From assembly GCA_963703145.1 (NCBI GenBank), contig OY969793.1, positions 1 through 64,000 on the forward strand: DNA of 64,000 nt, given 5' to 3'. Under the pieces are notes generated by a model that made no database searches, was not told the DNA's origin, and saw nothing but the letters and a program-made list of their open reading frames with translations. This stretch comes from Bog-756 sp963703145. GTDB taxonomy: Bacteria; Actinomycetota; Acidimicrobiia; Acidimicrobiales; RAAP-2. Position numbers and translations under genes: made by a program. This document shows, in pieces, positions 1 through 7,815 of the stretch; position 1 is the stretch's first letter, and the number at the start of each line of letters is the position of its first letter.

Positions 1-1
1 C

Positions 2-1198
2 CGACGGATCTCCGCCCGGATCGCTGCCGTCTCACCCTCGGCCACCCTGGCCGTCGACGCCAAGGCCAAGGCGCTGAAGGCCCAGGGCGAGAGCGTCATC
101 GGCTTCGGCGCCGGCGAGCCCGACTTCCCTACGCCCGAGGCCATCGTGGATGCTGCCGTCGAGGCCTGTCGCGACCCAGCCACGCACAAGTACACACCCA
201 CGGCCGGGCTACCCGATCTCCGGGAGGCGCTGGCCGTCAAGACCAAGCGGGACTCCGGTTTCGAGGTGGCCGCCTCCCAGATCCTGGTCACCAACGGCGG
301 GAAACAGGCCATCGCCAACTCGTTCGCCGTCTTGTGCGACCCGGGCGATGAGGTGCTGGTCCTGGCTCCCTATTGGACCACCTATCCCGAGGTGATCGCC
401 CTGGCAGGCGGCGTCCCTGTGGTCATCTCGACCGACGAGACCACCGGGTTCCGGGCCACGGTCGAACAGCTGGACGCGGCCCTGACCGACCGCACCAAGG
501 TGCTGTTGTTCGTCTCGCCGTCCAACCCGACCGGGGCCGTCTACCCCAGAGCGGAGATCGAGGCCATCGGCCGATGGGCGGTGGAGCACGGGCTGTGGGT
601 GCTGACCGACGAGATCTACGAGCATCTGGTCTACGGCGTCGCCGAGCACCATTCCATGCCGGTGGTCGTGCCCGAGCTGGCCGATCGGTGCATCGTGGTC
701 AATGGCGTAGCGAAGACCTACGCCATGACGGGCTGGCGGGTCGGGTGGATGATCGGCCCCCCCGACGCCATCACCGCGGCCACCAACCTTCAGTCGCACG
801 AGACGTCCAACGTGGCCAACGTCTCGCAGCGTGCGGCACTGGCCGCGGTGTCGGGCGACCTGAGCGCGGCAGCAGCCATGCGCCAGGCCTTCGACCGTCG
901 TCGGGTGACCATCCACGCCATGCTCAATGAGATCGAGGGCGTCAGCTGCCTCCTGCCCGAGGGTGCGTTCTACGCCTTCCCAGCGGTGAGCGGCCTGTAC
1001 GGGCGCGAGATCCGGGGCCGGACGGCCAACTCCAGTACCGAGTTGGCCGACCTGGCCATCGAGGAGGCCAAGGTGGCGGTGGTGCCCGGTGAGGCCTTCG
1101 GTGCCCCCGGGTACTTCCGGATGTCCTATGCCCTGGGTGACGACGATCTGATCGAAGGGGTGTCCCGGCTGGCCAAGCTGTTCGGCGACGCCTCTTGA
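2..1198 (+). CDS. Class I aminotransferase (aspartate/prephenate type), 5' end cut off
   Basis: PLP-dependent fold-type I aminotransferase, probably aspartate aminotransferase (glutamate + oxaloacetate to 2-oxoglutarate + aspartate), cytosolic. The reading frame is open to the left edge and about 398 residues are visible; the residues before the internal GTG at 146 (RIAAVSPSATLAVDAKAKAL, FGAGEPDFPTP) belong to the family, so the true start lies just outside the window. Visible motifs are SNPTGAVY, the TDEIYEHLVY strand and the PLP lysine in VAKTYAMTGWRVGW (codon 713-715), where most relatives have SKxYAMTGWR. A serA gene follows 72 nt downstream on the same strand. Family assignment is firm; substrate is inferred. 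Confidence 0.9.
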   Translation, partial: RRISARIAAVSPSATLAVDAKAKALKAQGESVIGFGAGEPDFPTPEAIVDAAVEACRDPATHKYTPTAGLPDLREALAVKTKRDSGFEVAASQILVTNGGKQAIANSFAVLCDPGDEVLVLAPYWTTYPEVIALAGGVPVVISTDETTGFRATVEQLDAALTDRTKVLLFVSPSNPTGAVYPRAEIEAIGRWAVEHGLWVLTDEIYEHLVYGVAEHHSMPVVVPELADRCIVVNGVAKTYAMTGWRVGWMIGPPDAITAATNLQSHETSNVANVSQRAALAAVSGDLSAAAAMRQAFDRRRVTIHAMLNEIEGVSCLLPEGAFYAFPAVSGLYGREIRGRTANSSTELADLAIEEAKVAVVPGEAFGAPGYFRMSYALGDDDLIEGVSRLAKLFGDAS

Positions 1199-1270
1199 CC
1201 ACCGCCGGACTCACCCACTTCCACCGCCGCATTGCGACCGATTCTGTTGAACCCCTGAGAAAGGACCACC

Positions 1271-2836
1271 ATGGGTAGGGTGCTCGTCACCGAGAAGTTG
1301 GCCCAGCCGGGCCTGGACCTGATGGCCGAGGCCGGCCACGAGGTCGATGTCCAGCTGGGACTGTCCCCTGAAGCGCTGCTGTCGGCCATTGTCGGTGCCC
1401 AGGCCCTCATCATCCGTTCGGCCACCACGGTGACCGCCGAGGTGCTGGCCGCCGGCACCGACCTGATCGTGGTCGGCCGGGCCGGCATCGGCCTCGACAA
1501 CGTGGATGTGGCGGCGGCCACCGAGCGGGGTGTGATGGTGGTCAACGCCCCCCAGTCCAACATTCTGTCGGCAGCCGAACAGGCCATGGCCCTCCTGCTG
1601 GCCCAGGCCCGGAACATCCCCCAGGCGCACGCCGCGCTGGTGGCCGGGAAATGGGAGCGCTCCAAGTGGGAGGGGGTCGAGCTCCACGGCAAGACGCTGG
1701 GCGTGGTCGGGCTGGGTCGGGTCGGGGCCCTCGTGGCCCAGCGGGCCTTGGCATTCGGCATGCATCTGGTGGCGTACGACCCGTTCGTCTCGGCGGACCG
1801 GGCCAAGCACATGGGGGTCCAGCTGATGGACCTCGACGAGCTGATGGCCGTCTCGGACTTCGTCACCGTCCACCTGCCGAAGAACGCCGAGACCCTGGGA
1901 CTCATCGGCTCGGACCTTCTGGCCAAGGCCAAGCCCGGCGTTCGGATCATCAACACCGCCCGCGGTGGCATCGTCGACGAGGAAGCACTGGCCGAGGCCA
2001 TCCGGTCCGGACAGGTGCAAGGTGCGGGCCTCGACGTCTTCGCCAAGGAGCCGACCACCGAATCACCTCTGTTCGAATTGTCGTCCGTGGTGGTGGCTCC
2101 CCACCTCGGGGCGTCCACGGCCGAGGCCCAGGACAAGGCCGGCGTGACCATCGCCGAGCAGGTGATCCTGGCGCTCAACGGGGACTTCGTGCCGTTCGCC
2201 GTCAACGTGGCCGCCACGGACGTGTCCGAGACGGTCCGGCCTTTCATGGGGCTGGCCGAACAGCTGGGCAAGATCCTGTCGTGCCTCAACGACGGGCTGC
2301 CCGACACCCTGGAGATCGAGTACCAGGGTGGACTGGCCGGTGCCGGCACCGGCATTCTCACCCTGTCGGTGCTGAAGGGGCTGTTCGCTGCCGCCACCGA
2401 GGAGCCCGTGAGCTACGTGAACGCTCCCCAGCTGGCCGAGGAGCGGGGCCTCGAGGTGCGGGAGACCTCGACCGTGACCGCCCACGACTATGTCAACCTG
2501 ATCACCCTGCGCAGCGGGGATCACGCCGTGGCCGGGACCTTGACCGGCCCCCGCACCGAGCCGCGACTGGTGATGATGGACGACCACACCGTCGAGGTGC
2601 CCCCGGCACCTCACATGGTGGTCGTGCGCAACGACGACAGCGCCGGCATGGTCGGGGCAGTTGGCACCATCCTTGGCGATGCCAACATCTCCATCTCGTC
2701 GATGGCCGTGGGTCCCTCGGCCACCGGCAATACGGCGCTGATGGTGCTGTCGACCGACCAGGTGGTCCCCGACGGGGCCCTAGACCGCCTGCGGGCTACT
2801 CCGGGGATCAGCGACGTCCACACCGTCGCCACCTGA
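1271..2836 (+). CDS. serA: D-3-phosphoglycerate dehydrogenase
   Basis: First committed step of serine synthesis: oxidises 3-phosphoglycerate to 3-phosphohydroxypyruvate with NAD+. The 521 residues match the long actinobacterial form: catalytic and NAD-binding part (about 1-310, with the GLGRVGALVA nucleotide loop, NTARGGIVDEEAL carrying the catalytic Arg, and PHLGASTAEAQ carrying the catalytic His), an intervening allosteric-substrate-binding domain (about 320-440), and a C-terminal ACT domain (about 450-521, MVVVRNDDSAGMVGAVG), which is the serine feedback site in the family. The ATG at 1271 is preceded by a GAGAAAGGA ribosome site. The upstream aminotransferase suggests an amino-acid-synthesis pair. 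Confidence 0.96.
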   Translation: MGRVLVTEKLAQPGLDLMAEAGHEVDVQLGLSPEALLSAIVGAQALIIRSATTVTAEVLAAGTDLIVVGRAGIGLDNVDVAAATERGVMVVNAPQSNILSAAEQAMALLLAQARNIPQAHAALVAGKWERSKWEGVELHGKTLGVVGLGRVGALVAQRALAFGMHLVAYDPFVSADRAKHMGVQLMDLDELMAVSDFVTVHLPKNAETLGLIGSDLLAKAKPGVRIINTARGGIVDEEALAEAIRSGQVQGAGLDVFAKEPTTESPLFELSSVVVAPHLGASTAEAQDKAGVTIAEQVILALNGDFVPFAVNVAATDVSETVRPFMGLAEQLGKILSCLNDGLPDTLEIEYQGGLAGAGTGILTLSVLKGLFAAATEEPVSYVNAPQLAEERGLEVRETSTVTAHDYVNLITLRSGDHAVAGTLTGPRTEPRLVMMDDHTVEVPPAPHMVVVRNDDSAGMVGAVGTILGDANISISSMAVGPSATGNTALMVLSTDQVVPDGALDRLRATPGISDVHTVAT

Positions 2837-2849
2837 GGACGCCTTCCCG

Positions 2850-3218
2850 GTGACCAGGTCGGTCGATGGCCCCGGTAGCGGTCGCCGGCCTGGATTTGCC
2901 GGGGGCCAGGTAGTGACCATCTTCCGCTCCCGCCGCCGGCCCGAGGCGGAGGCCGAGTACCAGGTGACGGCCGCGGCCATGTATCTGGCGGCGTCGTCCA
3001 TGCCGGGTTTCGTCGATTACAAAACCTTCAGGGCCGACGACGGCGAACAGGTGTCATTGGTGACATTCGACTCGCCCGAGACCCACCGGGCCTGGCGGGA
3101 GGACCCCCGACACCGGGCCGCCCAGCAGCAGGGGCGTGACCAGTTCTATGTCGATTATTCCATTCAGGTCGGTGAGTGCCAGTACGTCTCGCAGTGGTCA
3201 CGGGACGAAAGAAGCTGA
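2850..3218 (+). CDS. Antibiotic biosynthesis monooxygenase (ABM) domain protein
   Basis: Small protein of the dimeric ferredoxin-like ABM/YgiN superfamily. The core reads VTIFRSRRRPEAEAEY, then a helix, then MPGFVDYKTFRADDGEQ and VSLVTFDSPETHRAWRED, the usual family order. The start is ambiguous: GTG 2850 has a GAGGA site 10 nt upstream, while relatives usually begin close to VTIFRSR, which would put the start at GTG 2913 with a poorer ribosome site. It begins 13 nt after serA, so it may be co-transcribed. No substrate can be named from sequence. Confidence 0.75.
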   Translation: MTRSVDGPGSGRRPGFAGGQVVTIFRSRRRPEAEAEYQVTAAAMYLAASSMPGFVDYKTFRADDGEQVSLVTFDSPETHRAWREDPRHRAAQQQGRDQFYVDYSIQVGECQYVSQWSRDERS

Positions 3219-3269
3219 TCCGGGATCTGGCCCTTTCCATCGGTGCCGGCGTGACGATAGACAAGGGCT

Positions 3270-3788
3270 GTGGCTGAGCAGGGCCCCTCACCGGCCGGTT
3301 GGTATCCCGACCCATTCCACCACGGCATGGTGCGTTGGTTCGACGGCACCGAGTGGACGTCTCACGCCGTGGCCGCTGATGCGCCCCGCCGGGACCAACT
3401 CGTCGAGTCGGACTGGCAGCCCCTGACCGACGAGCAGCTCCGTCGTCAGGAACGGTTCACCGACTGGGACATTGATGTTCCCCGGGGAACCGAACCGAGG
3501 TACAGCGGGGGCGGAGGCGTCGGCGGATGGGAGGCCAACCGCCTGGCCCGACTCACCATGCGGGCCGGCAGCCGAGGACCGGTCCATGCCTCCCGATGGC
3601 TAATCGCCACCACGGTGGTACTGGCCCTGCTGGCGTGGGGGGACCACCGGCACCGCGGGTTCCTCGTTGTGGCTGCTGCCTTGTTCTTCGTCTTGGCCGT
3701 GGTGGCCGAGGTTCGGGCTATCCGTGAGCGGGCCCGGTGGCGGGAGCCGCCCGGACCGAGTGACCGGCTGGCTGCGCATCGTCCCTAA
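3270..3788 (+). CDS. DUF2510 domain membrane protein
   Basis: 172 residues. The N-terminus carries the DUF2510 signature (PAGWYPDPFHHGMVRWFDGTEWTSH, residues about 7-32), a short WW-like module common in actinobacterial membrane proteins. The middle is polar and glycine-rich, and two adjacent hydrophobic segments (about 108-121 and 127-145, joined by DHRHR) would form a membrane hairpin near the C-terminus. Translation starts at GTG 3270. Function unknown. Its stop overlaps the 3' end of the small convergent gene on the other strand by a few bases. Confidence 0.75.
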   Translation: MAEQGPSPAGWYPDPFHHGMVRWFDGTEWTSHAVAADAPRRDQLVESDWQPLTDEQLRRQERFTDWDIDVPRGTEPRYSGGGGVGGWEANRLARLTMRAGSRGPVHASRWLIATTVVLALLAWGDHRHRGFLVVAAALFFVLAVVAEVRAIRERARWREPPGPSDRLAAHRP

Positions 3789-3955
3789 GGCTGGCGTTCC
3801 GGGTTCGCCGGCACCGGGGGCCAGGTGTCGCCGCCGATGCTGGGAACTGCGGTGCCAGTGGTATGGGTCCGGGAGCCCAGCACCCGTCGGGCGACGGCAA
3901 CCACGGACAGCACGCCGATGACCACGACGGCTTGCTTCACAGAACGGTTCATCAT
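3785..3955 (-). CDS. Small single-pass membrane protein with WPPVP tail
   Basis: 56 residues starting MMNRSVKQAV, one hydrophobic segment (about 9-23), then RRVLGSR and a polar tail with GDTWPPVP before the stop. The basic residues after the membrane segment predict the tail side of the membrane facing in, or a signal anchor. It lies 24 nt downstream of the glycosidase gene on the same strand and could be co-transcribed with it. I do not recognise the family; support is the ORF with membrane segment, the conserved-looking aromatic/proline tail, and its position. The second ATG at 3952 is an alternative start. Confidence 0.5.
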   Translation of the reverse strand: MMNRSVKQAVVVIGVLSVVAVARRVLGSRTHTTGTAVPSIGGDTWPPVPANPERQP

Positions 3956-3979
3956 CTCGTCACACTACGTGAGCCAGGG

Positions 3980-5422
3980 TCAGCCGATCGCCCCACCGGG
4001 AAGCATCATCGGATCAGTGGGTCCGACGTCATAGCTACAGGCCGTCTGGGCCGATGGCACCCAGTCCCACGCCAGTACCCCGCTGGTCCCCGCCTTGAGT
4101 TGTACTGCGATCTTTGATGCGAATTCCCCACCCCGGGAGGCATCGCTCACACAGCCGGCGCCCGCCTCGATTCCCATTTCGCCGTCGATGACCGGCTTGT
4201 TCAGCGCCGCGGCTTGGGCGAACCGGACCGCCATCCCGTTCCATTGGTCACCGCCCATCGGAGCCGCCCCGTAGTAGTCGTGGACGGAAAGCACGTCGAT
4301 CCCGGGGCTGGCCGACACGTACTGATAGTCGGAGCCCTGTGTGCCGCACTGCCCGCCACCGATGAGCCCACTTTCCACCAAGTGATTGGGATCGATGGCG
4401 TGGATCTCCCCGCCTACGGTATCGAAGAAGTACCGCAAGGCCTGGGCCGCGACGGCTTCATTCGGACATGTCTGGTGTCCGCTGCAACTGGTCGGCTCAA
4501 ACTGAGGCGGACAGGTCGATGCCTCGGCTTCGGACATCGGTTCCCACATGCCGAGGGCCGGCGAGCTCTTGTAACGGTTAACGATGTCCTGGACAAAGGA
4601 CCAGTACGAGAGGGGAGTGAGGCCACGGCCGTCGGTCGTGCTGGAGTCGTTGAAGACGGATCTGAACCCCCCGCCATACCAGGAGGCATCCTCCCAATGG
4701 ACGTTGTCACACACCCCACTCTGGCCAGCCAGAGACACGATGAGCCGTTGGCCGTGCGATGCTGCGGCAGCGAACACCCTGTCGAGTGGGCCCCAGTCAA
4801 GTTGGTGTGTGCTGAAGTCGGTCGCCATGGTGCCCTGGAATCCCCAGATGCGGACCAACGAGTTGGGGGGCAGTGACGAGAACAGCTGGTTCAGTTGGGC
4901 ATCGCTCAGGTCGGCCCCGCAGCCAGCATTCACGCCCCAGTCGGTGGCAGCCTCGTAGGCATTCACGCCGGTGAAGCGATAGACCGAGCCACCGAGGATG
5001 AGGTGGGTACCATCAGCCCGAATGGTCTGGGTGACCGGTATCGCCGCGGTTGTCGTTGTCGTTGTCACTGGTGGGGCGGCCGCAACTGTTGGCGCCACTG
5101 CCGCCACCCGCGACGCGGTCGAGGGGCTCACGGGCGGTGGCGGGTCTGTCGTTGTGGTTGAGGCGGCGGGCTTCGAGGGGACCGTCGACTCTGCGGGTGG
5201 TCGTGGAGCTCTCTTGGGTGCCTTGGCGGCAGCTGGGCTCGCCGGGGTGAAGCTGCCGGACAGTGCGAACCCGAGGGCCACCACCACTACAACAACGAGC
5301 GAGATTCCTCCCAGCGAGTAGCGAAGAAAGTGCCGTTGTTGTTGCTGCTGGCCCAGCTCAGGCACCGGTTGAGGACCTTCAGCATCACGTGACCGACGGC
5401 CGGTCGAACGCAAAGGACCCAT
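3980..5422 (-). CDS. Membrane-anchored GH5-type glycoside hydrolase (mannanase/cellulase-like)
   Basis: 480 residues: short cytoplasmic N-terminus with a polyglutamine run (25-29), one membrane segment (about 36-56), a Pro/Thr/Ala-rich linker to about 133, then an extracellular (beta/alpha)8-type domain. Family-like features: FTGVNAYEA entry strand (150-158), RIWGF (191-195), WEPMSEAE with the likely acid/base Glu294, SVHDYYG (379-385) and VIDGEMGI with the likely nucleophile Glu415. Most GH5 enzymes have Asn before the acid/base Glu; here it is Trp, so activity and substrate are uncertain. The gene is transcribed away from the phosphate locus. Confidence 0.75.
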   Translation of the reverse strand: MGPLRSTGRRSRDAEGPQPVPELGQQQQQRHFLRYSLGGISLVVVVVVALGFALSGSFTPASPAAAKAPKRAPRPPAESTVPSKPAASTTTTDPPPPVSPSTASRVAAVAPTVAAAPPVTTTTTTAAIPVTQTIRADGTHLILGGSVYRFTGVNAYEAATDWGVNAGCGADLSDAQLNQLFSSLPPNSLVRIWGFQGTMATDFSTHQLDWGPLDRVFAAAASHGQRLIVSLAGQSGVCDNVHWEDASWYGGGFRSVFNDSSTTDGRGLTPLSYWSFVQDIVNRYKSSPALGMWEPMSEAEASTCPPQFEPTSCSGHQTCPNEAVAAQALRYFFDTVGGEIHAIDPNHLVESGLIGGGQCGTQGSDYQYVSASPGIDVLSVHDYYGAAPMGGDQWNGMAVRFAQAAALNKPVIDGEMGIEAGAGCVSDASRGGEFASKIAVQLKAGTSGVLAWDWVPSAQTACSYDVGPTDPMMLPGGAIG

Positions 5423-5623
5423 CTAAGTATCGTCGGCGTTTACCCTGCTCAACTTGACGATCTCCAACAAGGGCACTCAGTGATTTGTGCCCAGGGTCAC
5501 CCGGTCGAATCGAATTACCCAATCAGCTTCGGCACTCTGGTGTCAGGTGAGCTACGGCCCGGATCCGCGTAATCGCGGTCATCGCCATGCCCAGAACCCT
5601 GGTCCGGCAACCGTGGAGCTGGC

Positions 5624-6407
5624 TCAGTGACTGCGCAATGTGCTCGATCGACGACGCCTGATGAGCACCGTCCCGCCGAAGATCCCCAGTGCAAGGACCG
5701 GCAACGTCAAGACATATGGCGTTTCTGGTAACCCGTTGCCCGGGTCGGCCCCGGTGTCACCCGGTGTCGAATTTGACGTAGAAGGGCGATGACCACACAT
5801 GGGGTCGGTCGAAATCGTGGCGGTCCTGGCCTACGAAGAGGATGCAGGCGTGGGTTAGATCGCACACCGGCTTGTGCTTCCAGTGCTCGTGGAGGACGGT
5901 CTTGTCTGGTAGGGCGAAGATCGGATAGTCGAGGTAGGAGACGATCCCGTGTGGGCCGACCGTAGCCCTGGCGGATTGGTTGGTCCTGGTGTCGCACTGG
6001 TCCCAGTGACTCGGTAGTTGACCGTTGGGGGCTTCGCATTCACGGATGTAGATGCGCTTACCTGGGTCGAGGATCCCATTCGCCGCGACGCTCACGTCGA
6101 TGTACTGCCCGCTGGAGAACGGTCCGTTGGGGGCATCGGTGACCAGGGTGACGAGGGACCCCGACACGGCCGGGCACTGAAAGCTCGGAGAGATCGAGTC
6201 TGCGGCCGCGTGATTGAAATGCCCGCACCATGCCGTGTCACCCACTACTGAGGGTGAGGAAGGTGTCGATGCCCCCGCGGCCGGAACCATCAGAGGCCCG
6301 ATGGTCAGTCCGGCCACACCGAGACCGGTAGCTGCCACCGTCGCCACGGTCCACCAAATAGACCGAGTCCGTCCCAATGGTGCCCCGGACCATTGCCGCC
6401 TGTGCAT
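5624..6407 (-). CDS. Secreted neocarzinostatin-like domain protein with PETP-TM-RRRR tail, frameshifted near the C-terminus
   Basis: The open frame ends at 5757 (216 residues): signal/anchor segment (about 16-45), then an Ig-like domain with SGQYIDVSV, a Cys pair around residue 123 (RECEAPNG...QCD), DYPIFALPD and a C-x5-C pair in VCDLTHACILFVGQ. An additional Cys pair (TAWCG...FQCP) is absent from its four relatives in this window. One extra G within 5760-5762 (CCC on the plus strand) causes the stop; removing it restores 45 more residues to 5624: DTGADPGNG linker, LPETP, a hydrophobic stretch and RRRR. That tail aligns with the plus-strand relative at 7076-7729, so I annotate the restored gene (about 260 residues). 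Possible exosortase substrate. Confidence 0.75.
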
Positions 6408-7075
6408 GTCGGGAAGCCTCTCTAGGTTGTGTGAACTCTAGGGATCTTGAGTGACCTGGATCACCGACACTATCTCGCGTTAATGCTGATAGGGCAATGG
6501 CAGATAGCTATTGACCTGGAGCATATGGGTTTCGGCCAATAGCAAAATTCAACCATCTCAAATTAAGGTAATCAATTCGTTACAGATCGGCAAAATGTCC
6601 GTGACGTATGGACAAATTCTGTGTTCCCAGTTGGTCTCGATGCAGGACAAGCCTGGGCATGGGCTGACCGTCTGGCACCATCGACTGCCTGGTCGATCGG
6701 CCAAGCCCAACGCGATCCAGGTCGGGATCCAGCCAGGTGAACGAGCGATTGCGTTTGCTCCCCAACCGCGTCGGTGGTCGCTCTCCGTGGCGCTTCAGGT
6801 GCCGAGCGAGGCGGCCGGGATGAGCTCCGCCCAGGTGTCATCCGAGTGCACTTTTCTCGGGTTGTGTTCGGGTCGGTGACGCTTCCGTCTCCCCTAGGTA
6901 ATCCCCAGGTTATTTCTCTGTGTCACCTGCGGTTTTGGATTGACTGCCTCCTACTTCCATGTGAGATTGCCCCCTGACGGCGTACTTAGAACGACCGCCT
7001 TTTGCAACGCCTGCAACGTACTCATTTCCAAACACCTGCCCAGTAGACCTCGCCACACCTTCAAAGGAGCCCTTC
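6408..7075. promoter_or_regulatory. 668-nt divergent intergenic region
   Basis: Separates the minus-strand and plus-strand neocarzinostatin-like genes and must hold both promoters. The part from about 6530 to 6620 is clearly AT-richer than its surroundings. On the plus side I see a TTGACT at 6940-6945 as a possible -35, with a poor -10 (GAGATT, 6963-6968), a 9-nt-spaced pair of TGCAACG (7003 and 7012), and an AGGAG ribosome site at 7065-7069 before the ATG at 7076. On the minus side GTTCACACAACC lies about 25 nt before the start. Open frames across 6511-6977 have no recognisable protein features and no ribosome site, and I treat them as non-coding. Confidence 0.5.
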
Positions 7076-7729
7076 ATGAACATTCGACAAGTCGCCAAGA
7101 CTGTCGGGATCAGCAGCGCCGTCGCCTGTGCTGGCGCGCTATCCGCGCTGTCGCTCGGCGGAGTCGCCGGAGCCGCCCCTGCCAGCGGCGACCAGGTCGG
7201 CGTTGCAACGCCCCAGACACCCTTCACGGCGGGTACGCCGTTCTCGAGCGGACAGATCATCAAGGTCACCGTGCCGCCCAACACGGTGCTCCCCCAGGGC
7301 CAAAATATCCTCATCGAGGAGTGCGCGGCGCCCGGCGGCGTTCTCCCCACGCTGTCGAGCGCCTGTGACTCGAACTCCGTCGATGGAGACACCATCTTCC
7401 CGGCCACCGACGGATCGATCAGCTACACCAACTACACGCTCTATGCGCTACCGGACGCCCCTTCCTTGGGCGAGAGCCCGACCACGACGCCGGTCTGCAA
7501 CCTGGCGAACCAATGCGTGCTCTACATCGGCACCAATGCCCAGGACTTCACCAAGCCTCATTTCTTTTCCCAGGCATTCAAAGTCAATCCGACTGCGAAT
7601 GACAGCGGGGCCAACCCTGGCGATGGCACCCCTGAGGTGCCCTTGGCCATCGGCCTGCCCTTGGCTGCCGCCGGGATCATGGGCGGCATCCTCTACCGCC
7701 GTCGCAAGGTGAGCCGGTCGGATGCCTGA
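7076..7729 (+). CDS. Secreted neocarzinostatin-like domain protein with PEVP-TM-RRR sorting-type tail
   Basis: 217 residues: signal peptide (1 to about 34, ending GGVAGAAPA), one Ig-like domain (about 38-172) and a C-terminal tripartite tail. Domain marks: FSSGQIIKVTVPPN, Cys83/Cys97 (IEECAAPGG...ACD), DGSISYTNYTLYALPD, Cys141/Cys147 (C-x5-C followed by VLYIG), DFTKPHFFSQAF. The two Cys pairs and strand order resemble neocarzinostatin apoprotein family proteins (known to bind enediynes), a fold-level inference. The tail is PEVP (186-189), a 17-20 residue hydrophobic stretch and YRRRK, the layout of PEP-CTERM signals cut by exosortases. First gene of the plus-strand locus; good AGGAG site. Confidence 0.8.
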   Translation: MNIRQVAKTVGISSAVACAGALSALSLGGVAGAAPASGDQVGVATPQTPFTAGTPFSSGQIIKVTVPPNTVLPQGQNILIEECAAPGGVLPTLSSACDSNSVDGDTIFPATDGSISYTNYTLYALPDAPSLGESPTTTPVCNLANQCVLYIGTNAQDFTKPHFFSQAFKVNPTANDSGANPGDGTPEVPLAIGLPLAAAGIMGGILYRRRKVSRSDA

Positions 7730-7815
7730 ATCGCCCTACGAGCACCCGGTTGCAGATCCGTCCCCACGAACATCGACCATCTAGACCACCTTCAGCCAAG
7801 GAGAACACCAGAACT

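Noticed and set aside
209..916. Long open frames opposite serA and the aminotransferase, and similar antisense frames throughout
   Set aside because: High GC makes antisense frames open by chance; they show no ribosome sites, no domains, and overlap well-supported genes.
6511..6977. Plus-strand frames in the divergent intergenic region
   Set aside because: No ribosome site, no signal peptide or domain, composition unlike neighbours; better explained as regulatory DNA.
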